Assembly (NCBI RefSeq): GCF_900659635.1
Contig: NZ_CAACVB010000017.1
Coordinates: 1 to 61,659 of the forward strand
Length of the DNA: 61,659 nucleotides
Origin: Actinomadura roseirufa
Lineage (GTDB): Bacteria > Actinomycetota > Actinomycetes > Streptosporangiales > Streptosporangiaceae
Direction: 5' to 3'
Shown here: piece after piece, positions 43,547 through 52,733 of the stretch
How positions within the stretch are numbered: position 1 is the stretch's first letter
Layout of the letters: the number at the start of each line of letters is the position of its first letter
Position numbers and translations under genes: made by a program
Notes under the pieces: generated by a model
Told to the model about the DNA's origin: nothing
The model's input: only the letters and a program-made list of their open reading frames with translations
Databases searched by the model: none

Positions 43547-43740
43547 GGTCATCTCACAGATGTCACCGTGCACGTCAGGGAGCGGCAGAAGGGCCGAAGC
43601 CCCTCGAACCAAGCCCTCAGGCTAGCGCCTGGACAGCAGGGACAGCAGCCCCAACAAGAACGAATCGCCCACCCGAGCCAGAACGCGACCGCATGACCCG
43701 GCCCAGGTGAAGCGACGCCGCAGGCGAGTCTCCTGGGCCG

Positions 43741-43862
43741 AGCCGTCACGCGAGCGCGATTCGCGCTCGCACAAGCACGGTCACGAAGCGAGCCTTAGCG
43801 AGCGCCGTGGGCCGGGATTGCAAGAAACACAGCGCTAGCGAGCGAAGTGGGCCGGGCTTGCG
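43741..43862 (-). repeat. Structured intergenic repeat, copy 4 (deleted and partly doubled)
   Basis: The outer arms GCGAGCGCG and CGCGCTCGC are joined by ATT: the central stem-loop found in the other copies is cleanly missing. Its gene-proximal end is duplicated (GTGGGCCGGGATTGCA at about 43806, and again GTGGGCCGGGCTTGC at 43848). The second end lies inside the ispE frame and supplies its stop codon at 43835-43837. Confidence 0.85.
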
Positions 43863-44788
43863 ATCAACACCGCGCCCGGGACGGGGCCGGATGCTCGGAG
43901 GAGGTGTTCGGCCACGTTCGCGGCGGCGAGCTCGGTGGCCAGGGTGGCGGCGTGGTCGGCCGTTCCGGCGAGGAACGCGCAGGTGGGGCCGGAGCCGGAG
44001 ACGAGCGCGCCGAGCGCGCCGAGGTCACGGCCGGCGTCGACCGTCCGGCGCAGGGACGGGCGCAGCGACAGCGCGGCGGGTTGCAGGTCGTTCACCAGCT
44101 CGGCGCCGAGGGCGTCCACGTCGCCGGTGGCGAGGGCGGCCATGAGCCCGGCGGAGACGCCGGGCTCGGGGACGGGCCGTCCGGCGGCGTCGCGGAGGCG
44201 GTCGCACTCGGCGTAGACGGCGGGGGTGGACAGGCCGCCGTCGGCGATGGCGAAGACCCAGTGGAAGGTGCCCCGGGTGAGCGCCGGGGTGAGCCGCTCG
44301 CCGCGGCCGACGCCGACGGCGGTGCCGCCGAGCAGGGCGAACGGGACGTCGCTGCCGAGCTCGGCGCCGAGCTCCATGAGGTCGTCGCGGGTCAGCGCGG
44401 GGTCGTCCGGGTCGTCCCACAGCCGGGCGCAGGCGACGAGCGCGGCGGCGGCGTCGGCGCTGCCGCCCGCCATGCCGCCGGCGACGGGGATGGCCTTGCG
44501 GATCCGCAGGGCCACCGCGGGGTCGACGCCGAGTTGCGCGGCGACGAGCCGGGCGGCGCGCGCGGCGAGGTTGTCGCCGGTGGTGGGGACGCCGTCGATC
44601 GCGGTCACCGAGCCCGGCGCGGCCTCGACGGCGACCGTCAGCCGCTCGGCGGGCGCGGCGCTCACCTCGTCGAACAGGGACACGGCGTGGAAGACGCTGA
44701 CGAGTTCGTGGTAGCCGTCGTCGCGGAGCGGTCCCACGGCGAGCTGGAGGTTGACCTTCGCGGGGACGCGTACGCTCACTGCCGTCAC
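43835..44788 (-). CDS. ispE: 4-diphosphocytidyl-2-C-methyl-D-erythritol kinase
   Basis: 317 residues of GHMP kinase. RVPAKVNLQLAVGP near the N-terminus, ATP loop PVAGGMAGGSADAAA near residue 100 and the terminal SGSGPTCAFLAG near 278. It phosphorylates CDP-methylerythritol in the MEP route to isoprenoids, including the undecaprenyl carriers used by the glycan genes here. The last nine residues (IASPAHFAR) are encoded by repeat copy 4, beyond the expected end near GPVPGAV. Followed on the strand by the repeat rather than a normal intergenic end. Confidence 0.94.
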   Translation of the reverse strand: MTAVSVRVPAKVNLQLAVGPLRDDGYHELVSVFHAVSLFDEVSAAPAERLTVAVEAAPGSVTAIDGVPTTGDNLAARAARLVAAQLGVDPAVALRIRKAIPVAGGMAGGSADAAAALVACARLWDDPDDPALTRDDLMELGAELGSDVPFALLGGTAVGVGRGERLTPALTRGTFHWVFAIADGGLSTPAVYAECDRLRDAAGRPVPEPGVSAGLMAALATGDVDALGAELVNDLQPAALSLRPSLRRTVDAGRDLGALGALVSGSGPTCAFLAGTADHAATLATELAAANVAEHLLRASGPVPGAVLIASPAHFAR

Positions 44789-44811
44789 GGCACCGAAGCG
44801 TACGGGACGTT

Positions 44812-44869
44812 CCGCGCCCGCCCCGAATCCGAGCCGGAGACGGTCCGGGCCGTCCGGGGGCGGGCGCGG
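44812..44869 (-). terminator. Long hairpin between the GH26-like gene and ispE
   Basis: Outer arms CCGCGCCCGCCCC and GGGGCGGGCGCGG (13 bp) enclose a second GACGG/CCGTC stem. It begins 10 bp after the upstream gene's stop and ends 24 bp before ispE. Confidence 0.7.
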
Positions 44870-44878
44870 GGCGGGCGG

Positions 44879-46006
44879 TCAGTCCCCGCTGGTCACCGGC
44901 AGGTTGCGGGGGTTGAAGTAGGGGGTGGTCGCCAGCTCGCGGAGCGCGGAGACGGCCCTCTTGTCGCCGCCGAGCGCGAACGCGCGCCGGTCGTCGCGGG
45001 CGTCCTCGGCCTGCTCGTCGGAGTCGAAGTAGAGGACGGCCTTGATCTGCGGGTCCTGCAGCAGGCCGGCGGCCCGGCGGAGCCATTCGGCGCGGCGCTC
45101 GCCGTAGGCCTTCGGTACCCCCATCTCGGCGATCATGATGGGCTTGGAACGGCCGCGCGCCCACTCCATGAACAGCTTCAGTGCCTCCGACAGGTCGCGG
45201 TACTCGAAGTCGCCGCCCGGCTGGGCGTCGGCGCAGATCCAGTCGACCTCGTCGTCGCCCGGGTAGTAGGCGCCGGCGTTGCCGGAGCCGAAGCCGCGCG
45301 CGGACGGGCACCAGACCCAGGCGACGTTGTCGACCTTCTCCTGCTTGAAGATCGCGCGCAGGTGCTTCCAGGCGGCGATGTAGTCGGGCGCCGAGTGGAC
45401 CCGCTTGGACGCCGGGGACTTGTCCATGTCCCGTTCCCAGCGCAGGAAGACCGGCTTGCCGGTGGCCTTGACGGCGCGGGCGCGGGCCCGGATCAGCGCG
45501 TCCTCGCCGCCGCCGACGATCTCCCTGGCGTCGCCGCCGCTCCAGCTGAGCAGCAGGTACCGGTGGCCCGCGAGGACGGAGGAGTCGAAGGCCGAGGGGA
45601 ACGGCGACTTCCAGGTGTGGAAGTTCTGCACGATGTCCAGCTGCCGGCCGAGGTCGCGCTCGAACCCGGCGATCGGGGCCATGCCCGGCTTGCCGGCGTC
45701 CTCGCCGGGGGCCGTGCCGCCCGGCGCCGTCGCGGCCGGGGACTTCGAGGGGGTCTGCGAGGGGGACTTCGGCCCGCCCTTGGCCGGGGGTCTGCCACCG
45801 TCCTCGGCCGGGACCCACGCGCCGAAGTAGGCGCCCTTCGCGGGGGGTGTGGGGGCGACGCCCGCACGCGCGGTCGTCGTGATCTTCGGTGCCGCGCCCG
45901 CGCCGCTACAGCCCGCCGCGGCGGCCACCGCCGCCAGGGCCGCCGCCACGACCGGCACCCGTAGGGGCCTCCCCGTCCGCGCCGTCCGCGAACGCGCCTT
46001 CACCAT
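44879..46006 (-). CDS. GH26-like secreted glycoside hydrolase, probable lipoprotein
   Basis: 375 residues from ATG 46006, with GGAGG four bases upstream. A signal peptide ends at AAAGC (Cys33), a passable lipobox, then a Ser/Thr/Pro linker to about residue 105. The TIM-barrel part has FLRWERDMD (candidate acid/base Glu) and PIMIAEMG (candidate nucleophile Glu), the order expected in GH26 beta-mannanases. It probably cleaves or binds a beta-mannan-like glycan at the cell surface. The first 101 bp overlap the 3' end of rsmA. Not usual between rsmA and ispE, so probably inserted. Confidence 0.75.
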   Translation of the reverse strand: MVKARSRTARTGRPLRVPVVAAALAAVAAAAGCSGAGAAPKITTTARAGVAPTPPAKGAYFGAWVPAEDGGRPPAKGGPKSPSQTPSKSPAATAPGGTAPGEDAGKPGMAPIAGFERDLGRQLDIVQNFHTWKSPFPSAFDSSVLAGHRYLLLSWSGGDAREIVGGGEDALIRARARAVKATGKPVFLRWERDMDKSPASKRVHSAPDYIAAWKHLRAIFKQEKVDNVAWVWCPSARGFGSGNAGAYYPGDDEVDWICADAQPGGDFEYRDLSEALKLFMEWARGRSKPIMIAEMGVPKAYGERRAEWLRRAAGLLQDPQIKAVLYFDSDEQAEDARDDRRAFALGGDKRAVSALRELATTPYFNPRNLPVTSGD

Positions 46007-46946
46007 CGTCCTCCGCCTCATGTCGGGGCGCCGCCTCTTCCGGAACCGTCGCGCCCGCCGAAGCGGGCGCCGGGGGGATCGGAGGCTCGTCGCCCCCTGG
46101 ACCATACTCGGCAATACGGGCGAAGGCGGCCACGTCCAGGGCTTCGCCCCGCGCCCGGGGATCAACGTCCGCGGCCCGCAGTGCCCGCTCGGCGTCCGCC
46201 GCGGAGCCCGCCCAGCCCGCCAGGGCGGCGCGCAGCGTCTTGCGGCGCTGCGCGAAGGCGGCGTCGATCACGGCGAACACCCGCGCGCGGGTCGCGCTCG
46301 TCCGGGGCGGCTCGTGCCTGGTGAAGGCGACGAGCCCGGAGTCGACGTTCGGCGCGGGCCAGAACACCGCGCGGCCGACGGGCCCGGCCCGGCGGGCGTC
46401 GCCGTACCAGGCGAGCTTCACCGACGGCACGCCGTAGATCTTGGATCCGGGCGCGGCGACCATGCGGTCGGCGACCTCGGCCTGCACCATGACCAGGGCG
46501 CTGCGCAGCGACGGCAGCGTGGCCAGCAGGTGCAGGACGACGGGGACGGCGACGTTGTAGGGCAGGTTCGCGACGAGCGCGGTGGGCGCCTCCCCGGGCA
46601 ACGCCGTGATCTTCATCGCATCGGCGTGCACGACCTCCAGCCGGCCCGCGGCCCCCGGAACGCGGGCGGCGGCCGTGGCGGGCAGCTCGGCGGCGAGGGC
46701 GGGGTCGATCTCGACCGCGACGACCCGGCGGACCTCGGGCAGCAGCGCCAGCGTCAGCGAGCCGAGCCCCGGCCCCACCTCCACGACGACGTCGTCGGCG
46801 GCGAGCCCAGCGGCCCGCACGATCCGCCGGACGGTGTTGGCGTCGATGACGAAGTTCTGCCCGAGCGTCTTCGTCGGCCGGATGCCGAGCCGGTCCGCCA
46901 GTTCCCGTACGTCGGCCGGCCCCAGCAACCCTTGTCTCTCCCCCAC
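45906..46946 (-). CDS. rsmA: 16S rRNA (A1518/A1519) dimethyltransferase with long tail
   Basis: 346 residues. [19 protein letters not shown] motif [12 protein letters not shown] near 55 and the catalytic [10 protein letters not shown] near 128; the C-terminal helical domain ends near FARIAE at about residue 285. It dimethylates two adenines in helix 45 of 16S rRNA (kasugamycin sensitivity depends on it). The remaining ~60 residues are Gly/Glu/Ala-rich and overlap the next gene's signal-peptide region in another frame, so they are probably a by-product of the overlap. Confidence 0.95.
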   Translation of the reverse strand: MGERQGLLGPADVRELADRLGIRPTKTLGQNFVIDANTVRRIVRAAGLAADDVVVEVGPGLGSLTLALLPEVRRVVAVEIDPALAAELPATAAARVPGAAGRLEVVHADAMKITALPGEAPTALVANLPYNVAVPVVLHLLATLPSLRSALVMVQAEVADRMVAAPGSKIYGVPSVKLAWYGDARRAGPVGRAVFWPAPNVDSGLVAFTRHEPPRTSATRARVFAVIDAAFAQRRKTLRAALAGWAGSAADAERALRAADVDPRARGEALDVAAFARIAEYGPGGDEPPIPPAPASAGATVPEEAAPRHEAEDDGEGAFADGADGEAPTGAGRGGGPGGGGRRGGL

Positions 46947-46965
46947 GGAGTCCAGTGTCCCAGGT

Positions 46966-47898
46966 CTAGGAGAAGAGGAAGCGGCCGCAGTTCGGCCACT
47001 GCCCCTGCCAGCGGCCGTTCACCTTGGTGTACAGCAGCTGGGCCCGGTAGGTCTGCTCGCCGGGGCTGGCGTCGGACGGCTTGCCCGACCCGCCCACCGA
47101 CGCCCACGACGACAGCGAGAACTGGTAGAGGCCGTAGTAGCCGGCCGGGTTGACCGCCCGCGGGTTGTTGTGCGACTCGCAGTTGGCGAGGCCGCTCCAG
47201 TTGAGCCGGGCCGCCGCGCCGCCGCCGCCCGACTGGGGCCCGACGGCCAGGATCCGCGGCACCGGCTTGCTCTTGACCTTCTCGGAGATGACGACCTTGA
47301 CCTTCTTCCCCTTGCGCCGGACGAGGGCGATCTGAACGATCTTCACGCCCGGCTTCCCCTTGCGCAGCTCCTTCTCGGTGAACGGCGGAACCGAGGAGCT
47401 CTTCTTCTTGATCGTCGGCGCCGGGGTCCGGACGATCTTGGTGACCGGTGCCGACAGCAGCCGCATCACCTTGATCATCGCACCGGCGGGCGCCTCGCGG
47501 GGCGGGGTCACCAGATCGTGTTCGCCGAGCGGGATCTTCGCCTGGTCGAGGACCTGCTGGACGGTCGTGCCGGTGGTCATCGTCTCGGTCTTCTTCTTGT
47601 CGACGACGATGACGACCTTGCGCGCCGCCGGGGCGCTCGTCCGCGGCCGGTCCGCGACGGGCGCCGACGCGGCGGGCTTGGCCGCGCCGCCGCCACCGCC
47701 GCCGCCTCCGCAGGCCGCGGCCAGCAGCGCCGCGCCGGTCAGCACGGGCACGAGCCGGGTCGAGGCGAGACGCCCTGCACTGAGACGGCCGGCACTGAGA
47801 CGCCCTGCACTGAGACGGCCGGCACCGGGGCGTCCGGGGCCGGGACGGGCGGGGGCGGGGGTGGTGGGGACCGGACGGGTCCGGGGAGCTCGACGCAC
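46966..47898 (-). CDS. rpfB: Resuscitation-promoting factor (RpfB-like lytic transglycosylase)
   Basis: 310 residues from GTG 47898, with GGAGG upstream. A long basic N-terminus with four GRLSA repeats precedes a hydrophobic segment and Cys (LLAAAC). A DUF348-type domain ([19 protein letters not shown]) and a G5 domain (about 175-215) lead to the Rpf domain [20 protein letters not shown] with catalytic Glu in CES and [20 protein letters not shown]. It cleaves peptidoglycan during growth resumption. One DUF348 copy, where RpfB commonly has three, makes this a short form. 19 bp before rsmA. Confidence 0.9.
   Translation of the reverse strand: MRRAPRTRPVPTTPAPARPGPGRPGAGRLSAGRLSAGRLSAGRLASTRLVPVLTGAALLAAACGGGGGGGGAAKPAASAPVADRPRTSAPAARKVVIVVDKKKTETMTTGTTVQQVLDQAKIPLGEHDLVTPPREAPAGAMIKVMRLLSAPVTKIVRTPAPTIKKKSSSVPPFTEKELRKGKPGVKIVQIALVRRKGKKVKVVISEKVKSKPVPRILAVGPQSGGGGAAARLNWSGLANCESHNNPRAVNPAGYYGLYQFSLSSWASVGGSGKPSDASPGEQTYRAQLLYTKVNGRWQGQWPNCGRFLFS
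47761..47820. repeat. Four 15-bp repeats coding for GRLSA in the Rpf signal region
   Basis: Minus-strand units of the type GGCCGTCTCAGTGCA, alternating GGCCGTCTC and GGGCGTCTC forms, encode (GRLSA)4 in the n-region ahead of the export signal. Confidence 0.85.
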
Positions 47899-48204
47899 CG
47901 TGTTCCTCCAGGGCGGGCCGGGCTCGGGGGCGCCCGTTCACCGGGCCAGAGAGTAGAGCCACCCGCCGGTCGCCCGCCACCTCAACGCGTACAGTGCCCC
48001 CGCGAAGCGCCCCCGGCCGGGCGGTGCGGGCGGGACGGGCGGGACGGGCCGATCCGCGCCCAAGTGATCATCTACGGCCTTTTCCCGTGCCTATGACAGA
48101 CAATTCACCGAGCCATTCTCCGCGCGATCCGACCCGCCACACCTCGCCAATTTCCTGCGAATCCACATTCCCGGTTCCGGTGCGGGGGCCGGAACCGGCG
48201 GCCG
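47899..48204. other. Intergenic region upstream of rpf
   Basis: 306 bp between tatD and rpf. It ends with the GGAGGAAC ribosome site of rpf. I looked for the c-di-AMP (ydaO) riboswitch that precedes many actinobacterial rpf genes and do not see its conserved blocks. Nothing else is recognised. Confidence 0.5.
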
Positions 48205-49032
48205 TCACCAGGGGCCGAAGACACGCTCCCCGTTCACGGCGATCGCGGTGCACAGTTCCGCCACGTCCACGCCCTTGATCTCCGCCATCGCGCGGACGGT
48301 GTGCGGGATCAGGTACGAGGCGTTCGGCTTGCCGCGGTGCGGGACCGGCGTCAGGAACGGCGCGTCGGTCTCCACCAGGACGAGGTCGAGCGGCGCCGCC
48401 CGGAGCGCCTCGCGCAGCGGCTCGGCGTTCTTGAACGTGACGTTCCCGGCGAAGCTCATCACGTACCCGCGTTCGGCGCACACCTCGGCCATGCGGGCGT
48501 CGCCGGAGAAGCAGTGGAAGACCACCTTCTCCGGCGCGCCCTCCTCCAGCAGGAGGGCCAGGACGTCGTCGTGGGCGTCGCGGTCGTGGATGACCAGGGC
48601 CTTGCCGGTCCGCTTGGCGATCTCGACGTGGCCGCGGAACGAGGCGTGCTGGTCCTCCTTGGACGCCCAGTCGCGGTAGTAGTCCAGGCCGGTCTCGCCG
48701 ATGGCGCGGACCTTGGGGTGCGCGGCCAGCCCGGCGATGTCGTCCAGGATCGCGTCGGAGATCCCCGTCGCCTCGTTCGGGTGGATCGCGACGCCCGCGT
48801 ACACGGCGTCGAACTCGTCGGCGGCCTCCACGGCGAACCGGGACGACGGCAGGTCGCAGCCGATCGTGATGATCCGCGTGACGCCCGCCGCCCGCGCCGA
48901 CGCGAGCTGCTCGGCCACCGGCGTCCCGACGATGTCGAGATGGCAGTGGCTGTCGAACACCTCGACGGGCAGCCGGTCGGGCAGCGGCGCGAACGAGCGG
49001 GCGGCCTGCCCGTCCTGCTCGTCGGCGCTCAC
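48205..49032 (-). CDS. tatD: TatD-family metal-dependent DNase
   Basis: 275 residues from GTG 49032, overlapping the metG stop by 4 bp (GTGA). Metal ligands: HCHLD near residue 26, GETGLDYY near 108, FHCFSG near 170 and ETDAPFLTP near 222. A 3'-5' exonuclease/deoxyribonuclease family with roles in DNA repair or tRNA/D-amino acid processing. It is translated with metG, as is common in bacteria. Confidence 0.93.
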   Translation of the reverse strand: MSADEQDGQAARSFAPLPDRLPVEVFDSHCHLDIVGTPVAEQLASARAAGVTRIITIGCDLPSSRFAVEAADEFDAVYAGVAIHPNEATGISDAILDDIAGLAAHPKVRAIGETGLDYYRDWASKEDQHASFRGHVEIAKRTGKALVIHDRDAHDDVLALLLEEGAPEKVVFHCFSGDARMAEVCAERGYVMSFAGNVTFKNAEPLREALRAAPLDLVLVETDAPFLTPVPHRGKPNASYLIPHTVRAMAEIKGVDVAELCTAIAVNGERVFGPW

Positions 49033-50822
49033 GGCTTCTCCAGGCGGGCGACTTCCTCGTCCGCCACCGACGGTTCGAGCTTGCGGAACAGCGGGGCCGG
49101 CTTGGCCAGCGGGACGCCCGGCTTGATCGGCGTGGACTCCCAGCGCGCCGCGGTGGCGTAGTCGCCGGTCAGCACCTGGTAGTCCGGGCCGCCCTCCTCC
49201 GAGACCGTCCGCAGCTCCGGCATGCCGCTCCACACGCCCTCGCCGCCGAGCATCTCGTAGACCTTCTGCGACGAGGCGGGCAGGAACGGGGTGAGGAGCG
49301 TCTTGGCGTCGTCCACCACCTGCAGCGCGGTGTGCAGGATCGACTGGACGCGGGCCGGGTCGTCCTTCAGCTTCCACGGCGCCTGGTCGGACAGGTACCG
49401 GTTGGCGTCGCGGACGACGTCCAGCGCCTCGGTGATCGCGTTCTTGAACCGGGACCGGCCGAGCTCGGCGCCGACCGCGCCGAAGGCGGTGCGGCTGCGC
49501 TCCATCAGGGCCCGGTCGGCGTCGGTGAGCTCGCCCGCCTCGGGGACCGCGCCGAAGTTCTTGGCGGCCATGGTCACCGACCGGTTGACCAGGTTGCCCC
49601 AGGCGGCGACCAGCTCGTCGTTGTTGCGGCGGACGAACTCCGACCAGGTGAAGTCGGTGTCCTGGTTCTCCGGACCGGCGATCGCGACGTAGTAGCGCAG
49701 CGCGTCGACGTCGTAGCGCTCCAGGAAGTCCTTCACGTAGATGACGACCTGGCGGGACGAGGAGAACTTCTTGCCCTCCATCGTCAGGTACTCCGACGAC
49801 ACCACCTCGGTCGGGACGTTCAGCGCGCCGAGCGTCCCGGGGGTGCCGCCCTTGTCGCCCTGGCCGCCGTACCCGTACAGCATCGCCGGCCAGATCTCGG
49901 CGTGGAAGACGATGTTGTCCTTGCCCATGAAGTAGTAGGACAGCGCGTCCGGGTCCTGCCACCAGGCCCGCCACGCCTCCGGGTCGCCGGACCGGCGGGC
50001 CCACTCGACCGACGCCGAGAAGTACCCGACGACCGCGTCGAACCACACGTACAGCTTCTTCGCCGGGTTGTCGCGCCAGCCGTCCAGCGGGATGGGGACG
50101 CCCCAGTCCAGGTCGCGGCTGATCGCCCGCGGCTGCATGTCGTCCAGCAGGTTCAGCGCGAACTTCAGCACGTTCGGCCGCCACTGGCCCTGCTTGCCGC
50201 GCAGGTACCGGCCGAGAACGTCGGTGAAGGCGGGCAGGTCGAGCATGAAGTGCTCGGTCTCGATGAACTTCGGCTTCTCCCCGTTGATCCGGCTCACCGG
50301 ATTGATCAGGTCGACCGGGTCGAGCTGGTTGCCGCAGTTGTCGCACTGGTCGCCGCGCGCCCCGTCGTACCCGCAGATCGGGCAGGTGCCCTCGATGTAG
50401 CGGTCGGGCAGGGTCCGGCCGGTGGACGGCGAGATCGCGCCCATCGTGGTCTTGGGGAAGATGTAGCCGTTGTCGTACAGGCCCTTGAAGATCTCCTGGA
50501 CGATCGCGTAGTGGTTCAGGGTCGTGGTGCGGGTGAACAGGTCGTAGGTCATGCCGAGGCCGTGCAGGTCCTCGGCGATCACGCCGTTGTAGCGGTCGGC
50601 CAGCTCGCGCGCCGACACGCCCTCCTTGTCGGCCTGGACCTGGATCGGCGTGCCGTGCTCGTCGGTACCGCTGACCATCAGGACCCGGTTGCCCGCCATC
50701 CGCTGGTAGCGGCTGAACATGTCGGCGGGCAGCGCGAATCCGGAGACGTGCCCGATGTGACGGGGCCCGTTGGCGTACGGCCAGGCGGGCGCGGTCAAGA
50801 TGTGTCGGCTTGACGAGGACAT
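49029..50822 (-). CDS. metG: Methionyl-tRNA synthetase
   Basis: 597 residues from ATG 50822. HIGH at 22-25; zinc knuckle [20 protein letters not shown] near 150; KFSSS in place of KMSKS near 350; anticodon domain at the end. It charges tRNA-Met. There is no ribosome-binding site, but TACCCT lies eight bases ahead of the ATG as a possible -10, so the mRNA may be leaderless. Overlaps tatD. Confidence 0.96.
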   Translation of the reverse strand: MSSSSRHILTAPAWPYANGPRHIGHVSGFALPADMFSRYQRMAGNRVLMVSGTDEHGTPIQVQADKEGVSARELADRYNGVIAEDLHGLGMTYDLFTRTTTLNHYAIVQEIFKGLYDNGYIFPKTTMGAISPSTGRTLPDRYIEGTCPICGYDGARGDQCDNCGNQLDPVDLINPVSRINGEKPKFIETEHFMLDLPAFTDVLGRYLRGKQGQWRPNVLKFALNLLDDMQPRAISRDLDWGVPIPLDGWRDNPAKKLYVWFDAVVGYFSASVEWARRSGDPEAWRAWWQDPDALSYYFMGKDNIVFHAEIWPAMLYGYGGQGDKGGTPGTLGALNVPTEVVSSEYLTMEGKKFSSSRQVVIYVKDFLERYDVDALRYYVAIAGPENQDTDFTWSEFVRRNNDELVAAWGNLVNRSVTMAAKNFGAVPEAGELTDADRALMERSRTAFGAVGAELGRSRFKNAITEALDVVRDANRYLSDQAPWKLKDDPARVQSILHTALQVVDDAKTLLTPFLPASSQKVYEMLGGEGVWSGMPELRTVSEEGGPDYQVLTGDYATAARWESTPIKPGVPLAKPAPLFRKLEPSVADEEVARLEKP

Positions 50823-51079
50823 GGAATCAAGGGTAGTCGGGTCCGTCCCCCCAACCGCACCGATATCCGCGCGGCGCAGCCTGGAAGGTTGCTGGAGATC
50901 CGGCCCGCCCGCGTCCCGCCGCGCCGGGACGCGAGTAGCCTGGTCCGGCGTTTGCGCGGCGCGACGGTACGGCGCGCGGCGGACGGCGCGGCCCGGCACG
51001 GGCCCGCGGGACGGGAGACGGGACCGGCGGGGCGGCCCGGAGCCCGGCGACGACGATCAGGCGAAGGCAGAAGCGAGGC

Positions 51080-52723
51080 ATGGCCCAGACCACGGCCGGT
51101 CAGACCGGCAGGCGGACGGCGGACGAGCGGACGGCGGACGGAGGGTCCGGGTCCCCCGGCAGGGCCCTCGGCCGGGTCGCCCGGCGGATCCTCGGCCGCG
51201 CCCGCCGGACCAGGCGGGTCGTGTGGCTCACCCTGTTCGTCGCGGCGTGCACCGTGCTCGCCCAATGGGTGATCATGACGCCGCCGCTGTACTTCGATCC
51301 CTACTACGTCTGGCTCGGCGCCCGCGACTGGCCGCACGTCCCGCTCACGCAGTGGCCCTTCGACGAGGTCCCCCACCAGGTCACCCGGATCGGGCTGGTG
51401 GTGCCCGCCCGGCTCGTCCAGGACGTCCTCGGCCCCGGCCAGGCCGCCTACTTCGTGATCGCGGCGCTCGGCGGGTGCGCGTTCTTCGCCGGGACGTACC
51501 TGGTCGTCCGGTCCCTGTTCGGCGATCTCGCCGGGCTGGCGTCCGCGCTGGTCCTGCTGATCAACCCGTTCTTCACGATGACCAACCCGTTCGGGCACGA
51601 GGTCACCTGGTCGAGCGGCGTGATGCTGCCCGACATGCCCGGCGCCGGGCTGTTCTCCCTCGGCATGGCGGGCCTCGTGGTCGCGAGCCGCCGGACGGGC
51701 CGCGACCAGACGCGGCTCCTGCTCGCCGCCGGGGTGCTGCTCGGGTCGTCGTTCCTCGTCCGGGAGTTCCTGGCGTTCCTGTTCCTCGCGATCCCGGTGT
51801 ACCTGTGGGCGCTGCGGATCCCGTGGCGGCGCAACGTCACCGTCGGCGCGCCGATGGCGGCGATCCTGGCGATCAACCTGGTGCACAACGCGGTGGTGTG
51901 GGGCAACCCGCTGGCCGGGCTGCGCTCGGCGGCCGAGCACGGCGGCCAGTCCCGCGACTACGTCACCCGCGGTCTCGCGCTGCGCTCGTTCCTGCGCGCC
52001 ATGAACGACTGGAACGCGCTAGGGACGATCTTCGTCGCGGCGCTGGCGCTGACGATCGTGGGCTGGGCGGTCACCCGGGACCGGCGGCTGGCGCTGGTCC
52101 TGGTGTGGTTCTTCGCCCTGGCCGTGCCGCTGACGGTGCTGTCGGGCGTCCTGGACCCCGACAACATCTCGCTGCGGGCCTGGCTGCCGCGCTACTGGTT
52201 CGCGGTGCTCCCCGCGCTGATGGCCGGGGCGTCCGGCTCGCTGATCCTGATGTTCCGGATGCTGCCGGCCGAGGCTGTGCGGCGGTTCCGGCTCCGCACG
52301 GTGGCGATCCCCGCGCTCGCGGTCGCGCTCGGCGCGGGGTACGCGGTGTCGGCCGTCCGCGCCGTCCCCGATCTGCCGCGTGACACGGCCTGGAACGAGT
52401 TCCGCGGTTACCTGCGCGGGCACCGCGACATGCGGCTGATCTGCGCGGACCGGCGGCTCGCGCAGACCCTCACGTTCTACACGCGCGACATGTGGGGCGA
52501 GCCCATCTGGAACGGCGAGATCCGCGACTTCCCGCACTTCATGCCACAGATCCCGCGCAACGCCCTGGAAGGGCCCATGCTCTACACCCACTGGCGCGGC
52601 CAGGAGTCGCAGATCGCCGCGGGCTGGCGGCCGTCCACCGAGATGGGCTGGCGGCTCCTGTGGCGTTCCTCCGACGGCGTCCTCCAGCTGTGGAACCCGC
52701 CTCCCGGCGCCGCCGCCGGCTGA
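51080..52723 (+). CDS. Multi-span membrane glycosyltransferase-like protein (GT-C type)
   Basis: 547 residues. After a basic disordered N-terminus (about 45 residues) come roughly ten membrane spans; the first periplasmic loop has PPLYFDPYYVWLGARDW with acidic residues placed as in GT-C polyprenyl-phosphate-sugar transferases. The last ~110 residues are soluble. It may transfer a sugar from a polyprenyl carrier at the outer face, with donors from the GT2 at 54791. No family more specific than the GT39/ArnT-like superfamily can be claimed. It ends 10 bp from the convergent gene at 52734. Confidence 0.65.
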   Translation: MAQTTAGQTGRRTADERTADGGSGSPGRALGRVARRILGRARRTRRVVWLTLFVAACTVLAQWVIMTPPLYFDPYYVWLGARDWPHVPLTQWPFDEVPHQVTRIGLVVPARLVQDVLGPGQAAYFVIAALGGCAFFAGTYLVVRSLFGDLAGLASALVLLINPFFTMTNPFGHEVTWSSGVMLPDMPGAGLFSLGMAGLVVASRRTGRDQTRLLLAAGVLLGSSFLVREFLAFLFLAIPVYLWALRIPWRRNVTVGAPMAAILAINLVHNAVVWGNPLAGLRSAAEHGGQSRDYVTRGLALRSFLRAMNDWNALGTIFVAALALTIVGWAVTRDRRLALVLVWFFALAVPLTVLSGVLDPDNISLRAWLPRYWFAVLPALMAGASGSLILMFRMLPAEAVRRFRLRTVAIPALAVALGAGYAVSAVRAVPDLPRDTAWNEFRGYLRGHRDMRLICADRRLAQTLTFYTRDMWGEPIWNGEIRDFPHFMPQIPRNALEGPMLYTHWRGQESQIAAGWRPSTEMGWRLLWRSSDGVLQLWNPPPGAAAG

Positions 52724-52733
52724 CGCCCGGCGG

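Noticed and set aside
47899..48204. c-di-AMP (ydaO) riboswitch upstream of rpf
   Set aside because: Expected from other actinobacteria, but none of the conserved blocks could be found on the minus strand.
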